Shown here one piece after another: positions 1-9,652 of a stretch of 64,000 nucleotides of DNA. The translations under genes and the position numbers were made by a program. A model generated the notes under the pieces. That model was not told the origin of the DNA. It saw nothing but the letters and a program-made list of their open reading frames with translations, and searched no databases. The stretch lies in the NCBI RefSeq assembly GCF_003112735.1, contig NZ_BFBR01000003.1:186001-250000 (forward strand), read 5' to 3'. Each line of letters begins with the position of its first letter. Positions within the stretch are counted from its first letter, which is position 1. Source of the DNA: Candidatus Phycosocius bacilliformis (lineage in GTDB: Bacteria; Pseudomonadota; Alphaproteobacteria; Caulobacterales; Aquidulcibacteraceae).

Positions 1-43
1 CCGCGCGGGCAAGGTCGTCTGGTAGGATCGGATCGTGCGACAT
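1..43 (-). CDS. 5' end of a gene cut off by the left window edge
   Basis: Reading leftward from an ATG at 43-41 gives MSHDPILPDDLARA before the window ends. An AGGGAG ribosome binding site sits 8 bases upstream of this ATG. With only 14 codons the product cannot be recognised. The good ribosome binding site and the open frame are the only support, so this is an inferred gene start. Confidence 0.45.
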   Translation of the reverse strand, partial: MSHDPILPDDLARA

Positions 44-171
44 GGCTCATGCTCCCTGACGTCCGGTACAGGCCGGACCGCTTTTGTCAGCACGATGTGA
101 CTGCCCTCCCCTCAAGGGTCAAGGGCACAGGCCGACAAAAAGATGTCACAACCCGTATCGCTCCGACCTGC

Positions 172-918
172 TTAACTGGGTTCGCGGGGCAGAGAATTGA
201 CGACACGTACGCCCCCCGTCTCAATCGACACGACATAGCGCGTACCAAAGACTTCACACACTTTGTCGTCGCCCAAAGTGCATTGCCCGCTGGCGACCTT
301 GGCACCCTTGAGGCGATAGTCGAAATAGACGGTGTTTGCGAAGGAATTGCGGAGGACAACGTCGAGGGGTTCGGCTGGCATCAGATCACCCGGCCCCAAT
401 TCATACGGGGTTGGGGGAATGGGTGCGAGGCCTTGCAAGCGACCGCCATAAATGGTGCGACCGAGCCGCACGTCTTCAGTCACATAACCGGCGTCGAAAT
501 TCCCATCATCATTGAGGTCACGGAAGCATTGCGCGCGCCGCACGCCCTGATCAGGCTGCATGGGCGTACAGAAGGCCACACCATTATCAACTTGAACTTG
601 AAACAAGACCGTGCCGGTGGGGACAGATTGAGGATAGCTGCCACGCCGCGGAATGGTGTCGACTTTAAGACGGGCGGTCTTGTCGGTGGTCACGTCAAAA
701 CGCGCGAACACATTGCCATTCTTGACAAATTCCCCCGGCTGACTGGAGCTAATCGGCTTAGCTTGAAATCTGAAGTCAATGTCGGGCATCCGCAAGAGCT
801 TGCCTGCTTGGGCTCGCTCATTCCGGGTTGGGGCTGGATCTGCCATGACAGAGGTCGACACCAAACTCGCGGCCGCAACCACCACAGCCATCCACGTCAA
901 ATCATGCAATTTAGACAT
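172..918 (-). CDS. secreted hypothetical protein
   Basis: A 248-aa protein that I do not recognise. The ATG at 918 is chosen over an upstream start at 996 because it follows a GGGGAG site at about 7 bases and begins directly with a signal peptide (MSKLHDLTWMAVVVAAASL, likely cut after VMA, about residue 26). The mature part has four cysteines and one Asp-rich loop, DLNDDGNFDAG, that looks like a single EF-hand/dockerin-type calcium loop. No membrane segment follows the signal peptide, so a periplasmic or outer-surface location is inferred. It stands alone, reading toward the truncated gene at the left edge. Confidence 0.72.
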   Translation of the reverse strand: MSKLHDLTWMAVVVAAASLVSTSVMADPAPTRNERAQAGKLLRMPDIDFRFQAKPISSSQPGEFVKNGNVFARFDVTTDKTARLKVDTIPRRGSYPQSVPTGTVLFQVQVDNGVAFCTPMQPDQGVRRAQCFRDLNDDGNFDAGYVTEDVRLGRTIYGGRLQGLAPIPPTPYELGPGDLMPAEPLDVVLRNSFANTVYFDYRLKGAKVASGQCTLGDDKVCEVFGTRYVVSIETGGVRVVNSLPREPS

Positions 919-1088
919 CAAGTATCTCCCCAGAGGCCTGCCAGAGGCCGCGCAGGCCTGCCAATATCGGCTGAGGGTGCCGACTGGCTCTCGCACCGTC
1001 TCGCCTCACCCACGGCTCATGTGTCGCATTTCGACCAACAACGCCACTTACAATGATGTAAGATTGCGACTGCTTGGTGGGCAGAAGT

Positions 1089-1493
1089 TTAGCTGGCGAT
1101 CACACGTGTGATTGGCCAGACGGCGATGGCAAGCCCGATAATCACTTCAATCGCGACCGATCGAACCACATGGCTGTGTTGGGTATGAGAATCCAAGCTG
1201 AAAGAAAGATAACGGCCAAGTGCGGTGAACAGCCAACCTGCAGCCAAGATCGCACAGGCCGCAACACCAACCGGCTCCCGCCAAAGTGCCAAACAGATCA
1301 AGGCTGACAGGTGCAAACCAAGGAACATACCGCCAAAGGTGGCTCGGAATTCTGAATAGCCTTCAGGCTGGCCATTTTCTGGCTGCAATCGAACTAGCCG
1401 GCCCGCCCAAGTTGGATCGAACATGCCCTTAATCCCCAGACCAACACCAAACGCCAATGTTCCAGCGGAAATAAAGTAGATGATGTCATCCAT
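1089..1493 (-). CDS. DUF4345-type small membrane protein
   Basis: A 134-aa protein with four predicted hydrophobic segments (about residues 4-24, 50-70, 75-95 and 110-130). The pattern of a polar loop containing FRATFGGMFLGLH between the first two helices fits the DUF4345 family of inner-membrane proteins of unknown function. The ATG at 1493 has a GAGG site 7 bases upstream. It is divergent from the DUF1801 gene at 1550, so the 56 bases between them must hold both starts. The family assignment rests on pattern recognition only. Confidence 0.7.
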   Translation of the reverse strand: MDDIIYFISAGTLAFGVGLGIKGMFDPTWAGRLVRLQPENGQPEGYSEFRATFGGMFLGLHLSALICLALWREPVGVAACAILAAGWLFTALGRYLSFSLDSHTQHSHVVRSVAIEVIIGLAIAVWPITRVIAS

Positions 1494-1549
1494 CGGTCGG
1501 CCTCGAAATAAGCGGGGTCAAAACATGTCTGACTATGATATAGGGTCCA

Positions 1550-2005
1550 TTGGTAAAAATTCCTCCAACCCAGGTGCAGATGATGGCGGAAAAACTTCTC
1601 GATTTGACACCCTACCCAGCAGTTCTGGCATTCGTGGACGGGATTTCTCCGGTGGCCCGTCAGGATGAAGCCAAACAATTGGTGGCAATGTTTGCACGCG
1701 CCAGTGGGCAAGCGCCGCATATGTATGGCAGTGCGATCATTGGCTTTGGCACATATCACTACCGCTATGACAGCGGTCGCGAGGGAGAAGCACCGCGTGT
1801 TGCCTTTTCACCGCGCAAGGCCAAGCTGGTGCTCTATCTGCATCTCGAACGCACGGGGGCCGATCAGCTCTTGGCCAAACTCGGCAAACACAGCACCGGC
1901 AAGGGCTGCCTTTACATCAACAAATTGTCCGACATTGATCTGGCAGTACTGGAAGACATCGTCGCTTTGAGCTTTCAGACCATGGCCCAAGCCTATCCGA
2001 TGTGA
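1550..2005 (+). CDS. DUF1801 (YdhG-like) domain protein
   Basis: A 151-aa soluble protein of the DUF1801 family, recognised by the run [15 protein letters not shown] (about residues 65-79), then FSPRK, LYLHL and [16 protein letters not shown]. Family members are small stress- or growth-associated proteins with a fold related to YdhG and no assigned reaction. The first start is TTG at 1550. An ATG pair at 1580/1583 is an equally likely start, since the family's conserved part begins only after residue 15. The last 13 bases overlap the 3' end of convergent serS, so no terminator fits between them. Confidence 0.8.
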   Translation: MVKIPPTQVQMMAEKLLDLTPYPAVLAFVDGISPVARQDEAKQLVAMFARASGQAPHMYGSAIIGFGTYHYRYDSGREGEAPRVAFSPRKAKLVLYLHLERTGADQLLAKLGKHSTGKGCLYINKLSDIDLAVLEDIVALSFQTMAQAYPM

Positions 2006-3279
2006 GTCAGCCCGCCCATATAGGGGATCAACACGTCTGGCACTTTGATCGTGCCGTCTTCTTGCTGATAATTTTCTAGCACAGCCACCAAGGTGCGGCC
2101 CACAGCAAGGCCCGAACCATTGAGTGTGTGGACAAAGCGGGTTGCCTTCTCGCCCTTTGGGCGGGTACGGGCATCCATGCGTCGGGCTTGGAAATCCCCA
2201 CAATTTGAACAGGATGAAATCTCCCGATAGGCTCCTGCCCCGTCATTCTGGCCCGGAAGCCAAACTTCCAGATCATAGGTGCGCCGGGCGGCAAAACCCA
2301 TGTCGCCAGCGCACAGCAGCATCCGCCGATAGGGCAGTTTCAATGCTTCAAGTATGCCTTCTGCGCAGGTGGTCATGCGCTCATGCTCAGCATCAGAGGT
2401 TTCCGGTGTGGTGATCGAAACCAGTTCAACTTTCCAGAACTGATGCTGCCGGATCATGCCACGCGTGTCGCGACCGGCACTGCCGGCTTCTGAGCGGAAG
2501 CAGGGTGACAAGGCCGTCATGCGGATGGGCAAATGTTCATCATCGAGGATTTGCTCGCGCACCAGATTGGTCAGCGACACTTCTGAGGTTGGGATCAGAT
2601 AGCGCCCGTCAGTGGTCTTGAACAAATCCTCTTCAAATTTCGGCAGGTTGCTGGTGCCGAACAAAGCATGGTCACGCACCAGAACGGGAGCATTGGTCTC
2701 CACATAGCCGTTTTGCCCGGTATGCTGGTCTAGCATGAATTGGCCGAGAGCCCGTTCCAGCCGGGCCAATTGGCCGCGCAGAACGACAAAGCGCGCGCCA
2801 GACATGCGGGCGGCCCCTTCAAAATCCATCCCGCCCAAAGCTTCACCCAAGGCGACATGATCCTTGGGCTGGAAGGAAAATTGCGGCAAGGCACCCCACG
2901 TCTTAATGGTCACATTGCCGGTCTCATCTTCACCGTCCGGGACGGCTGCATCAGGCAGATTTGGCAAAGCGTGTATAATGCGGTCCAGCGCAGCTTGGGC
3001 AGCAGCCTCTGCTTGGCCAGCCTGTTCGATCATGGCCTTGGCGTCGGCGACTTCGGCCATAAGGCGGTTTGCCTCCGCGTCATTCTTCTGTGCCTTGGCA
3101 ATGCCGATGGCTTTGGAGGCGGCATTGCGCTGCGCCTCAGCCTCCATCCGACGCGTCATGGCTGCGCGCAATTGGTTATCAATATCCAACAAAGCCGGGG
3201 TCTGGGCGTCTAGACCACGGCGTGCCCAATTGGCATCAAAATGAGCGGGATTGTCGCGAAGGGCTTTAAGGTCGTGCAT
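1993..3279 (-). CDS. serS: seryl-tRNA synthetase
   Basis: A 428-aa class II aminoacyl-tRNA synthetase that charges tRNA-Ser (and tRNA-Sec, if present) with serine. The N-terminal part (about 1-110) is the long antiparallel coiled coil that grips the tRNA long arm, with Ala/Glu/Lys-rich heptads such as [18 protein letters not shown]. The catalytic domain shows motif 2 ([20 protein letters not shown]) and motif 3 near the C terminus ([16 protein letters not shown]). Length is normal for bacterial SerRS. It is divergent from prmA, with 107 bases between the starts, and convergent with the DUF1801 gene. Confidence 0.97.
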   Translation of the reverse strand: MHDLKALRDNPAHFDANWARRGLDAQTPALLDIDNQLRAAMTRRMEAEAQRNAASKAIGIAKAQKNDAEANRLMAEVADAKAMIEQAGQAEAAAQAALDRIIHALPNLPDAAVPDGEDETGNVTIKTWGALPQFSFQPKDHVALGEALGGMDFEGAARMSGARFVVLRGQLARLERALGQFMLDQHTGQNGYVETNAPVLVRDHALFGTSNLPKFEEDLFKTTDGRYLIPTSEVSLTNLVREQILDDEHLPIRMTALSPCFRSEAGSAGRDTRGMIRQHQFWKVELVSITTPETSDAEHERMTTCAEGILEALKLPYRRMLLCAGDMGFAARRTYDLEVWLPGQNDGAGAYREISSCSNCGDFQARRMDARTRPKGEKATRFVHTLNGSGLAVGRTLVAVLENYQQEDGTIKVPDVLIPYMGGLTHIG

Positions 3280-3386
3280 GATGGGGCTCTGAAACTGATC
3301 GGGTCCTCTTAGCGTGGGTTGAGCCGACCTGAAAGACGCCGGACGCAGGCCTCGACAAAGCCGACGCTGGGTTCTATCTGCCCGCC

Positions 3387-4256
3387 ATGTTTCTCATTCT
3401 CGCCACCGGACCGCGCGCCGCCATCGAAGGCGCTTCCAAACTACTTGACGCCATTGGCGGCTTTGGGGCTGTCGGCTGGTGGGAGCTTGAGCGACGTCAG
3501 TTCAAACTTGAAGCCTATGCTTATACACTCGAAGGCGCGCAAGCCGGGGTGGGGGCCATCGCGCTGGCCGATCCGGAATTGGACGCCCGCATTGCCCCAT
3601 TGGAAGATGCCGATTGGGTGAAAATGTCGCTCGACGGCCTGCCGCCTGTGCCAGTTGGTCGCTTCCGGGTTGTGGGCAGCCATGATGCTGGCAAAGTAGG
3701 CAATGGCAGCATCGAAATCGTGATTGATGCCGGCGAGGCGTTCGGCACGGGACATCATGGAACAACCTCGGGCTGTCTACTTGGTCTTGATCGGTTGCTG
3801 ACACGGGGTGTGCGCCCGACCCGGGTGCTGGATGTGGGTACGGGCTCTGCCATTCTCGCGATCGGGGCGGCCAAAACTGGCAGTCGTGTGGTGGTCGGCA
3901 CTGAAATCGACCCACGCGCCAATTACATCGCAGGCCTCAATGCAAAGCTAAACCGGGTGCGGCCTGCGGTGCGCACCTATGTTGCCAATGGCGTCCGGCG
4001 CGCCTTGATCCGCTCGCAAGGCCCGTATGATCTGGTGTTTGCCAATATTTTGATGCGGCCCTTGGTGCGCTTGTCTGCCGACCTCGCCAGCGTGGTCAAG
4101 CCCGGAGGGCGGATCATTCTTTCGGGCCTTTTGACCCATCAAGAACCCGCCATCCGACGTGCCTACAGCCAGCGCGGGCTCGTACTTGAACATCGCTATC
4201 GGAAAGAAAACTGGTCAACCCTGACCTATGTCCGACCACGTCGGGCCGCTCTATAG
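3387..4256 (+). CDS. prmA: ribosomal protein L11 methyltransferase
   Basis: A 289-aa class I SAM-dependent methyltransferase that trimethylates lysines of ribosomal protein L11. The family hallmark [12 protein letters not shown] is at about residues 121-132, followed by the SAM-binding glycine loop [17 protein letters not shown] and the NPPY-like motif IV as FANILMRPL. The N-terminal substrate domain is short and diverged, as in other alphaproteobacterial copies. No strong ribosome binding site precedes ATG 3387. It sits divergently beside serS, so two translation-related genes share the region. Confidence 0.92.
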   Translation: MFLILATGPRAAIEGASKLLDAIGGFGAVGWWELERRQFKLEAYAYTLEGAQAGVGAIALADPELDARIAPLEDADWVKMSLDGLPPVPVGRFRVVGSHDAGKVGNGSIEIVIDAGEAFGTGHHGTTSGCLLGLDRLLTRGVRPTRVLDVGTGSAILAIGAAKTGSRVVVGTEIDPRANYIAGLNAKLNRVRPAVRTYVANGVRRALIRSQGPYDLVFANILMRPLVRLSADLASVVKPGGRIILSGLLTHQEPAIRRAYSQRGLVLEHRYRKENWSTLTYVRPRRAAL

Positions 4257-4268
4257 GTTTGGCCCGGA

Positions 4269-5390
4269 TCAGGCTTTACGGGCCAGATCGTCATAACTGG
4301 TTTCGGTGAGACTTGTCAGGAACTCTGTCAGCATCTCGTGAAACTCTGACGCCTGCATATGCGGCCGGTTTGGGTTAGGGAAGCGATATTCCCAAAAGCT
4401 GGTGATATGGTTCATCACACCCATGCTGTGGCCAAGCTCGATAAACAAGCGCGGGGCTTCCAGCAAGAATTTGCGGAAAGCAGAGGCATTGCCATGCTCA
4501 ACCAGATCATTGAAGGCATCATCATAAAGGCCCAAAATCGCCACACAGTTGCGGGCTGCTTTTTGGATCGCCTTTTTCAACCGAACCTTTAGCGACTTGA
4601 TATTGGCGTCGAGGGTCTTGTCGAGTGCCCCTTCAAGGCTGACGCGATCAATGGAGACCGCCAGAACCTGCATCTTGCTCATGCTCGAGCGGAATTGCCA
4701 TTTGAAATACAGAAAGCCTTTCCAACTGAAGATGCTGTCTTCAAACTGCTCGCCATCCAGACCCAAGGTAATGCGCAGCGGATCGAGACGAGATTCTGTA
4801 TCCTTGGTCAGAATGGCATCAACCATCCGCATAATGCTGGCACTCATCTGATTGCCAGGGCCTGCGAACGCCAAAGTGATCAGCTGTCGGATTTGTTCGG
4901 CCGCAAAGGTGCGCATCTTGGCAATGTCGGCAGTCGACATGGCGAAATAGCAGTCTGCAGGGTCATAATCATGTCGGCTCAAGGTTTCCTTGAGCAAAAA
5001 CGGATCGAGCGACGGCAAGCGCGACATCAGCCATAATAATTGCAGGTCTCGCTCGAGATAGCGATGCTCGCCCCCCAGCATATCGATCAAAGTCTGACGG
5101 TAACCCGATTGCCCAATCATGATGGACTGGCCACCTGTGCGCAGGGTTGTGCTGTCGAATGGGAAGATAATCTTGGTGGCCACCGGACTGGAACGTGGCA
5201 TCAAATAGGTCTCGTCCGGCCGCAGCCGATGCTTGACGAAAATCGCCCGGTTCAGCATCGGGTCTTGGAAAAATGGCTTGTCCTGATACTCGTCTTCTTC
5301 GTGACAATCCTGCCAAACCTTATAGAGATTCAGCACACGGCTCGTCGATGCTGTCCTATATAGAGCTTCCAGACTACGAAGACCGCGCAT
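4269..5390 (-). CDS. hypothetical protein, 373 aa
   Basis: I do not recognise this protein. The ATG at 5390 has a GAGGAAA site 5 bases upstream, and codon use matches the neighbours. It has no signal peptide and no membrane segment, so it is probably cytoplasmic. The sequence looks largely helical. Notable parts are an acidic patch near the N terminus (DCHEEDEYQDK), a central stretch with TDIAKMRTFAAEQIRQL-like helices, and a basic helix KSLKVRLKKAIQKAARNC (about residues 258-275). It ends convergently 12 bases from prmA and is read away from pepP. It may belong to a family restricted to this bacterial order, but that is inference. Confidence 0.75.
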   Translation of the reverse strand: MRGLRSLEALYRTASTSRVLNLYKVWQDCHEEDEYQDKPFFQDPMLNRAIFVKHRLRPDETYLMPRSSPVATKIIFPFDSTTLRTGGQSIMIGQSGYRQTLIDMLGGEHRYLERDLQLLWLMSRLPSLDPFLLKETLSRHDYDPADCYFAMSTADIAKMRTFAAEQIRQLITLAFAGPGNQMSASIMRMVDAILTKDTESRLDPLRITLGLDGEQFEDSIFSWKGFLYFKWQFRSSMSKMQVLAVSIDRVSLEGALDKTLDANIKSLKVRLKKAIQKAARNCVAILGLYDDAFNDLVEHGNASAFRKFLLEAPRLFIELGHSMGVMNHITSFWEYRFPNPNRPHMQASEFHEMLTEFLTSLTETSYDDLARKA

Positions 5391-5550
5391 GTTTTCCTCA
5401 AGACCATCTCAATATCGAAGTACGTTCTCGCACAACCTGTCCGATACCTGAGCACGTGGGTCGCAGGGTTAACCCAAGTGGTGCAAACAAATTGTGAATC
5501 GGGGTGCAGCTTGCCTTGCGCAACCTCAGTATGAGCTTTAGCTTGAAAGC

Positions 5551-7362
5551 ATGTTCCAGACCTATGACGTGCGCGGTGGCGCAGACCAAGGCCGCAAGGC
5601 CCTTCCCCTCATCCGGGCTCAATTGGCCCAATTGGGCCTCGATGGCCTGTTTGTTCCCCATGAGGACGAATGGCAGAATGAATATCTGCCCGATTGCACC
5701 GAGCGGCTGGCTTGGGCCACCGGCTTTACTGGGTCAGCAGGTGCGGCCATCATCCTGAAAGACAAGGCTTATCTGTTTTCAGATGGCCGCTACACCCAGC
5801 AGGCCTTGAGCCAAACCGCACCCGAATTGTTCGAGCAACGCGATTTGGTCGATCAAGGTCCAGCAGTCTGGTTAAAGGCTGAAGCCCCTGCCGGTGCGAA
5901 GATTGGCTATGATCCCCGTCTGGTGCCCCCCGATGTGCTGGCACGCCTGAAGGAGTCGGCAACCCAAGCCGGGGTGGAATTGGTTGCCTTGGACGCCAAC
6001 CCGATTGACCAAGCCTGGACTGACCGCCCTGCGGAACCTACCGCCGAAATCGTGCCCCATCCGGAGACCTTCTCGGGTGAAAGCAGTGCTTCCAAACGCT
6101 CTCGCATCGGGGAAAAACTGGCGCGGGACGGACTGGACATCAGTGTGCTGACTGCCCCTGCTGCTTTGGCCTGGCTGTTCAATATCCGCGGTAAAGACGT
6201 GACCCGCACGCCGCTGGCACTTGGCAGTGCTTTATTGTCTCAGGACGGCACCGCCCAATTGTTTGTCAAACCTGAAAAAGTCACGCCAGACCTGCGCGGA
6301 TTCTTGGGGAATGAAGTCTCCATTCGGGCGGAGAGCGAATTTGTGGATGCCTTGCGCGAAACCAGCGGCAAGCGTGTCTTGGTCGATCCCAGTCTGTCAT
6401 CAGCCCATGTGTTTGACGTTCTGCATGGGGCAGGTGCGCAGGTCGTGCGCGGTCAAGACCCGACCATTGTGCCACGCGCCCTCAAAAATCCGGTCGAGAT
6501 AGCCGGTGCCAAGCGCGCCCATGCCCGCGACGGGGTGGCTCTGGCCAATTTCTTGTGCTGGTTCGACCGGGAAGCACCCAAGGGCAAGCTCACGGAAATC
6601 GACATTTGCAAGGCTATTGAAGGCTTCCGCATCGCCACCGGCGCTTTGCAGGACTTATCGTTTGACTCAATCTCCGGGGCTGGTCCGAATGGGGCGTTCC
6701 CGCATTACCGGGTGACGGTGGAGAGCAACCGTCCTGTGGATCAGGATAGTTTGTTCCTGTTGGATTCAGGCGGACAATATCTCGACGGCACCACCGATGT
6801 GACCCGCACAATTGCCGTGGGTAATCCAAGTCCGGAAATGAAGGACCGCTTCACCCGCGTGCTTAAAGGCCACATCGCTTTGTCGCGCGTGCGCTTTCCC
6901 AAGGGCACCACGGGCTCAGCCCTTGATATTCTGGCACGCTTAAGCCTGTGGGAAGCAGGCTTTGATTATGACCACGGGACCGGCCATGGCGTAGGTTCTT
7001 ATTTGGGCGTGCATGAAGGCCCGCACCGGATCGCCAAAGTCCCCAATCAGGTCGCCATGGAACCCGGCATGATCGTTTCAAACGAGCCGGGCTATTATAA
7101 GATTGACGGCTACGGCATCCGCACGGAAAACTTGCAATTTGTTACCCCAGCCAGCCCGATCCCGGGCGGTGAACGGCCCATGCTGGGTTTTGAGACACTG
7201 ACCCTCGCCCCCATTGATCGCCGTCTGATTTTGCCCGATCTGCTGAGTCCAGCCGAGCGCGACTGGCTCAATGCCTATCACGCCCGTGTTTTGGCCGAGA
7301 TTGGGCCGCGCGTGGAGGGAGATGTGCGCATCTGGCTGGAAGCTGCCACTGCGCCGATTTAA
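5551..7362 (+). CDS. pepP: Xaa-Pro aminopeptidase (M24B, long form)
   Basis: A 603-aa aminopeptidase P that removes N-terminal residues preceding proline. It has the three-domain long form: two creatinase-like N-terminal domains and a pita-bread catalytic domain (about residues 320-540). Dinuclear metal ligands are visible as Asp in LLDSGGQYLDGTTDVTR, His in GTGHGVGSYLGVHEGPH, Glu in VSNEPGYY and Glu in GIRTENL. The C-terminal extension with W-L-N-x-Y-H is typical of this subfamily. No signal peptide is present, so it is cytoplasmic. It is first in a plus-strand run with the MFS gene 38 bases downstream, a likely operon of mixed functions. Confidence 0.95.
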   Translation: MFQTYDVRGGADQGRKALPLIRAQLAQLGLDGLFVPHEDEWQNEYLPDCTERLAWATGFTGSAGAAIILKDKAYLFSDGRYTQQALSQTAPELFEQRDLVDQGPAVWLKAEAPAGAKIGYDPRLVPPDVLARLKESATQAGVELVALDANPIDQAWTDRPAEPTAEIVPHPETFSGESSASKRSRIGEKLARDGLDISVLTAPAALAWLFNIRGKDVTRTPLALGSALLSQDGTAQLFVKPEKVTPDLRGFLGNEVSIRAESEFVDALRETSGKRVLVDPSLSSAHVFDVLHGAGAQVVRGQDPTIVPRALKNPVEIAGAKRAHARDGVALANFLCWFDREAPKGKLTEIDICKAIEGFRIATGALQDLSFDSISGAGPNGAFPHYRVTVESNRPVDQDSLFLLDSGGQYLDGTTDVTRTIAVGNPSPEMKDRFTRVLKGHIALSRVRFPKGTTGSALDILARLSLWEAGFDYDHGTGHGVGSYLGVHEGPHRIAKVPNQVAMEPGMIVSNEPGYYKIDGYGIRTENLQFVTPASPIPGGERPMLGFETLTLAPIDRRLILPDLLSPAERDWLNAYHARVLAEIGPRVEGDVRIWLEAATAPI

Positions 7363-7400
7363 GTTGGCGTGACTGATCTGGCATTGACCTCGCCAGCGGG

Positions 7401-8693
7401 TTGACCCATCACAGAAGGGTGAGCCGATCCCTTGCCCCCTTCGCCTATGTCTCGTTCGCCCGCTATTGGTGTGCGCGTGTGTTCTGGACCTTGGGCACGC
7501 AGATCCAGATTACGGCCATGGGCTGGCAAGTCTATGACATTGCCCGCGCCCGTGGCGACAGCATCGAAGAAGGTGCTTTCTTGCTGGGTCTGATTGGGCT
7601 TGCCCAATTCCTGCCGCTCCTGATCCTCTCCTTGATCGGCGGCCAGGCAGCAGACAGGTTTGACCGGCGCATGATCATTCTGGCTGGGATTGCCCTCAAA
7701 GTTGCCATTGCTGGCGGGCTTGTGGTGGCCTCAGGCTTTGATGGTCACACCATGATCGCAGCCATTTTCGCTGTTGCCATGCTGACCGGCATGCTCAATG
7801 CCTTTTTGCCGGCGGCAAGCTCTGCCATGGTCTCCAATCTGGTGCCACGCGATGTGCTGCCCCAAGCCATCGCGCTTATGTCTTTAAGCTTTCAGGGCGG
7901 CTCAATTCTCGGCCCGGCTTTGGGTGGTGTGCTCTATCATTTCGGTCCCTCAATACCCTATAGCACCGCACTTGGCTTGTTCATCTGCGGCTGGCTTCTG
8001 GCCTTTCTGACCAAGGCCCCGCCGCAGGAAAAAGTTGAAAGCGGCCGCACATTTGAAATGATCAAGCAGGGCCTGATTTATGTGCGCGACAATAAGATCG
8101 TGCTGGGGGCGCTCAGCCTTGATCTGGCTGTGGTGCTCTTAGCGGGGGCCACCGCCCTTCTGCCAGTCTTTGCCCGTGACATTCTCCACGCCGGACCCAC
8201 CGCTTTGGGTATTTTGCGGTCAGCCAGTGCGGTCGGGGCGGGGATCGTGTCGATCCTGCTCGCCATCCGCCCAATTGAACGCCATGTCGGGCGCTGGATG
8301 TTTGGGGCGGTGATCGTGTTTGGCTTGGCGACTTTGGGGTTTGGACTGTCGACCACATTGTGGCTGTCGGTGGCCTGCCTTGCGATTGCGGGCGCTGCTG
8401 ACATGATATCGGTCTATGTGCGCTCGTCGCTGGTGCAATTGGCAACCCCAGATGCGATGCGCGGGCGGGTTTCTGCGATTTCCTATGTCTTCATCTCAGC
8501 CTCCAACGAGATGGGGGAGTTTCAATCCGGCGTGGCCGCCCGCCTGCTTGGCCCGGTCGCAGCCGTTGTGCTGGGTGGGATTGGGGCGATTGGCATTGCG
8601 TGGGCCTGGATGGGCTTGTTCAAACCCCTGGCCGCCGCCGACCGGTTTGAAGATGCAGCGCCAGAGAATCAGGGCTCGACCAAAAGCGAATGA
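7401..8693 (+). CDS. MFS transporter (EntS/MFS_3-like exporter)
   Basis: A 430-aa major facilitator with about 12 transmembrane helices. The A-loop motif between helices 2 and 3 is GGQAADRFDRRMI, and the proline-containing PRDVLPQAIALMSLSFQGG follows helix 4, a pattern shared with the MFS_3/enterobactin-exporter (EntS) group. It probably exports a small molecule, but the substrate cannot be told. The longest start is TTG at 7401. A GTG at 7419 lies directly after AGAAGG, too close to use it. It lies between pepP and the SDR gene with gaps under 40 bases, so co-transcription is likely. Confidence 0.85.
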   Translation: MTHHRRVSRSLAPFAYVSFARYWCARVFWTLGTQIQITAMGWQVYDIARARGDSIEEGAFLLGLIGLAQFLPLLILSLIGGQAADRFDRRMIILAGIALKVAIAGGLVVASGFDGHTMIAAIFAVAMLTGMLNAFLPAASSAMVSNLVPRDVLPQAIALMSLSFQGGSILGPALGGVLYHFGPSIPYSTALGLFICGWLLAFLTKAPPQEKVESGRTFEMIKQGLIYVRDNKIVLGALSLDLAVVLLAGATALLPVFARDILHAGPTALGILRSASAVGAGIVSILLAIRPIERHVGRWMFGAVIVFGLATLGFGLSTTLWLSVACLAIAGAADMISVYVRSSLVQLATPDAMRGRVSAISYVFISASNEMGEFQSGVAARLLGPVAAVVLGGIGAIGIAWAWMGLFKPLAAADRFEDAAPENQGSTKSE

Positions 8694-8734
8694 TCAGGCT
8701 AGTGTCCGCCAAACCATAAAGTGGGAGCATGACC

Positions 8735-9652
8735 ATGGGCGTTTTGGACGGAAAAGTCATTTTGATCACAGGCGGCGGTAACGGCATCGGGCGGGAGTGT
8801 GCGCTTCAGGCCGCAGCTGCCGGTGCCAAAGTCGTGGTCAATGATCTTGGCGGGTCTGTTTCTGGCGGTGATGAAGGCTCGGTCGGCCCGGCACAGGCCG
8901 TGGTCGACGAAATCCGCGCCGCGGGTGGACAGGCGGTGGCCAATTCGGACTCAGTGACTGATTTCAAGGCCGTCCAAGGCATGGTTGAGCAAGCCAAAGA
9001 TATGTTTGGCGGTCTGCATGCCATCATCAATCCAGCCGGTATCTTGCGCGATGGCATGTTCCACAAGATGAGCGAAGCTGATTGGGACGCGGTGATCGAT
9101 GTGCATTTGCGCGGCGCGTACAATGTCACCCGCGCCAGCGTTGAATTGTTCCGCGAGCAGCAGGACGGAGCCTATGTGCTGTTCACCTCCACCTCGGGCA
9201 TCATCGGCAATATTGGACAAGCCAATTATGCTGCTGCCAAAATGGGCGTAGCGGGCCTGTCGCGCATCATCGCAATGGAAGGTGCCCTCAAGAATGTCCG
9301 CTCCAACGTGATCGCGCCCTTTGCGTGGACGCGCATGATCGCCACCATCCCGGTCAAGGACGAGGCCAGCGCCCAACGTGTTGAGCGGATTCGCACCCGC
9401 ATGCGCGCCGACCAAGTCGCGACCTTCGCGGTCAGCTTGTGTTCAGCTTCAGCCAGCCATGTAACGGGGCAGATTTTTGGCGTGCGCGGCAATGAAGTGG
9501 TGGTGTTTGATCAGCCACGGCCTGTACGCTCAGTCTCGAGGATTGACGGATGGACACCCGAAACACTGATCGAACATGGTTTGCCCGCGCTGGCGGGGGG
9601 CTTTATGGGGCTGGAGGCAACTGCTGGCGTCTTCACGTGGGACCCAGTCTGA
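8735..9652 (+). CDS. short-chain dehydrogenase/reductase (MFE-2-like)
   Basis: A 305-aa SDR with Rossmann motif TGGGNGIG (about residues 12-19), followed by NDLGGS, which resembles the dehydrogenase part of multifunctional beta-oxidation enzymes. The catalytic Ser (FTSTSG) and YAAAK are present. The usual NNAG structural motif reads INPAG here. The C-terminal part, after ANVIAPFAW-like SNVIAPFAWTRM, also fits that group. ATG 8735 is preferred over ATG 8729 because GGGAG lies 7 bases before it. It probably acts on a hydroxyacyl or steroid-like substrate with NAD. It overlaps the next gene by 16 bases. Confidence 0.88.
   Translation: MGVLDGKVILITGGGNGIGRECALQAAAAGAKVVVNDLGGSVSGGDEGSVGPAQAVVDEIRAAGGQAVANSDSVTDFKAVQGMVEQAKDMFGGLHAIINPAGILRDGMFHKMSEADWDAVIDVHLRGAYNVTRASVELFREQQDGAYVLFTSTSGIIGNIGQANYAAAKMGVAGLSRIIAMEGALKNVRSNVIAPFAWTRMIATIPVKDEASAQRVERIRTRMRADQVATFAVSLCSASASHVTGQIFGVRGNEVVVFDQPRPVRSVSRIDGWTPETLIEHGLPALAGGFMGLEATAGVFTWDPV

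Noticed and set aside
49-1056. 335-codon plus-strand frame
   Set aside because: It lies antisense over the secreted protein gene at 172-918. It has no ribosome binding site, no recognisable domain, and a shadow-like composition rich in His and Arg.
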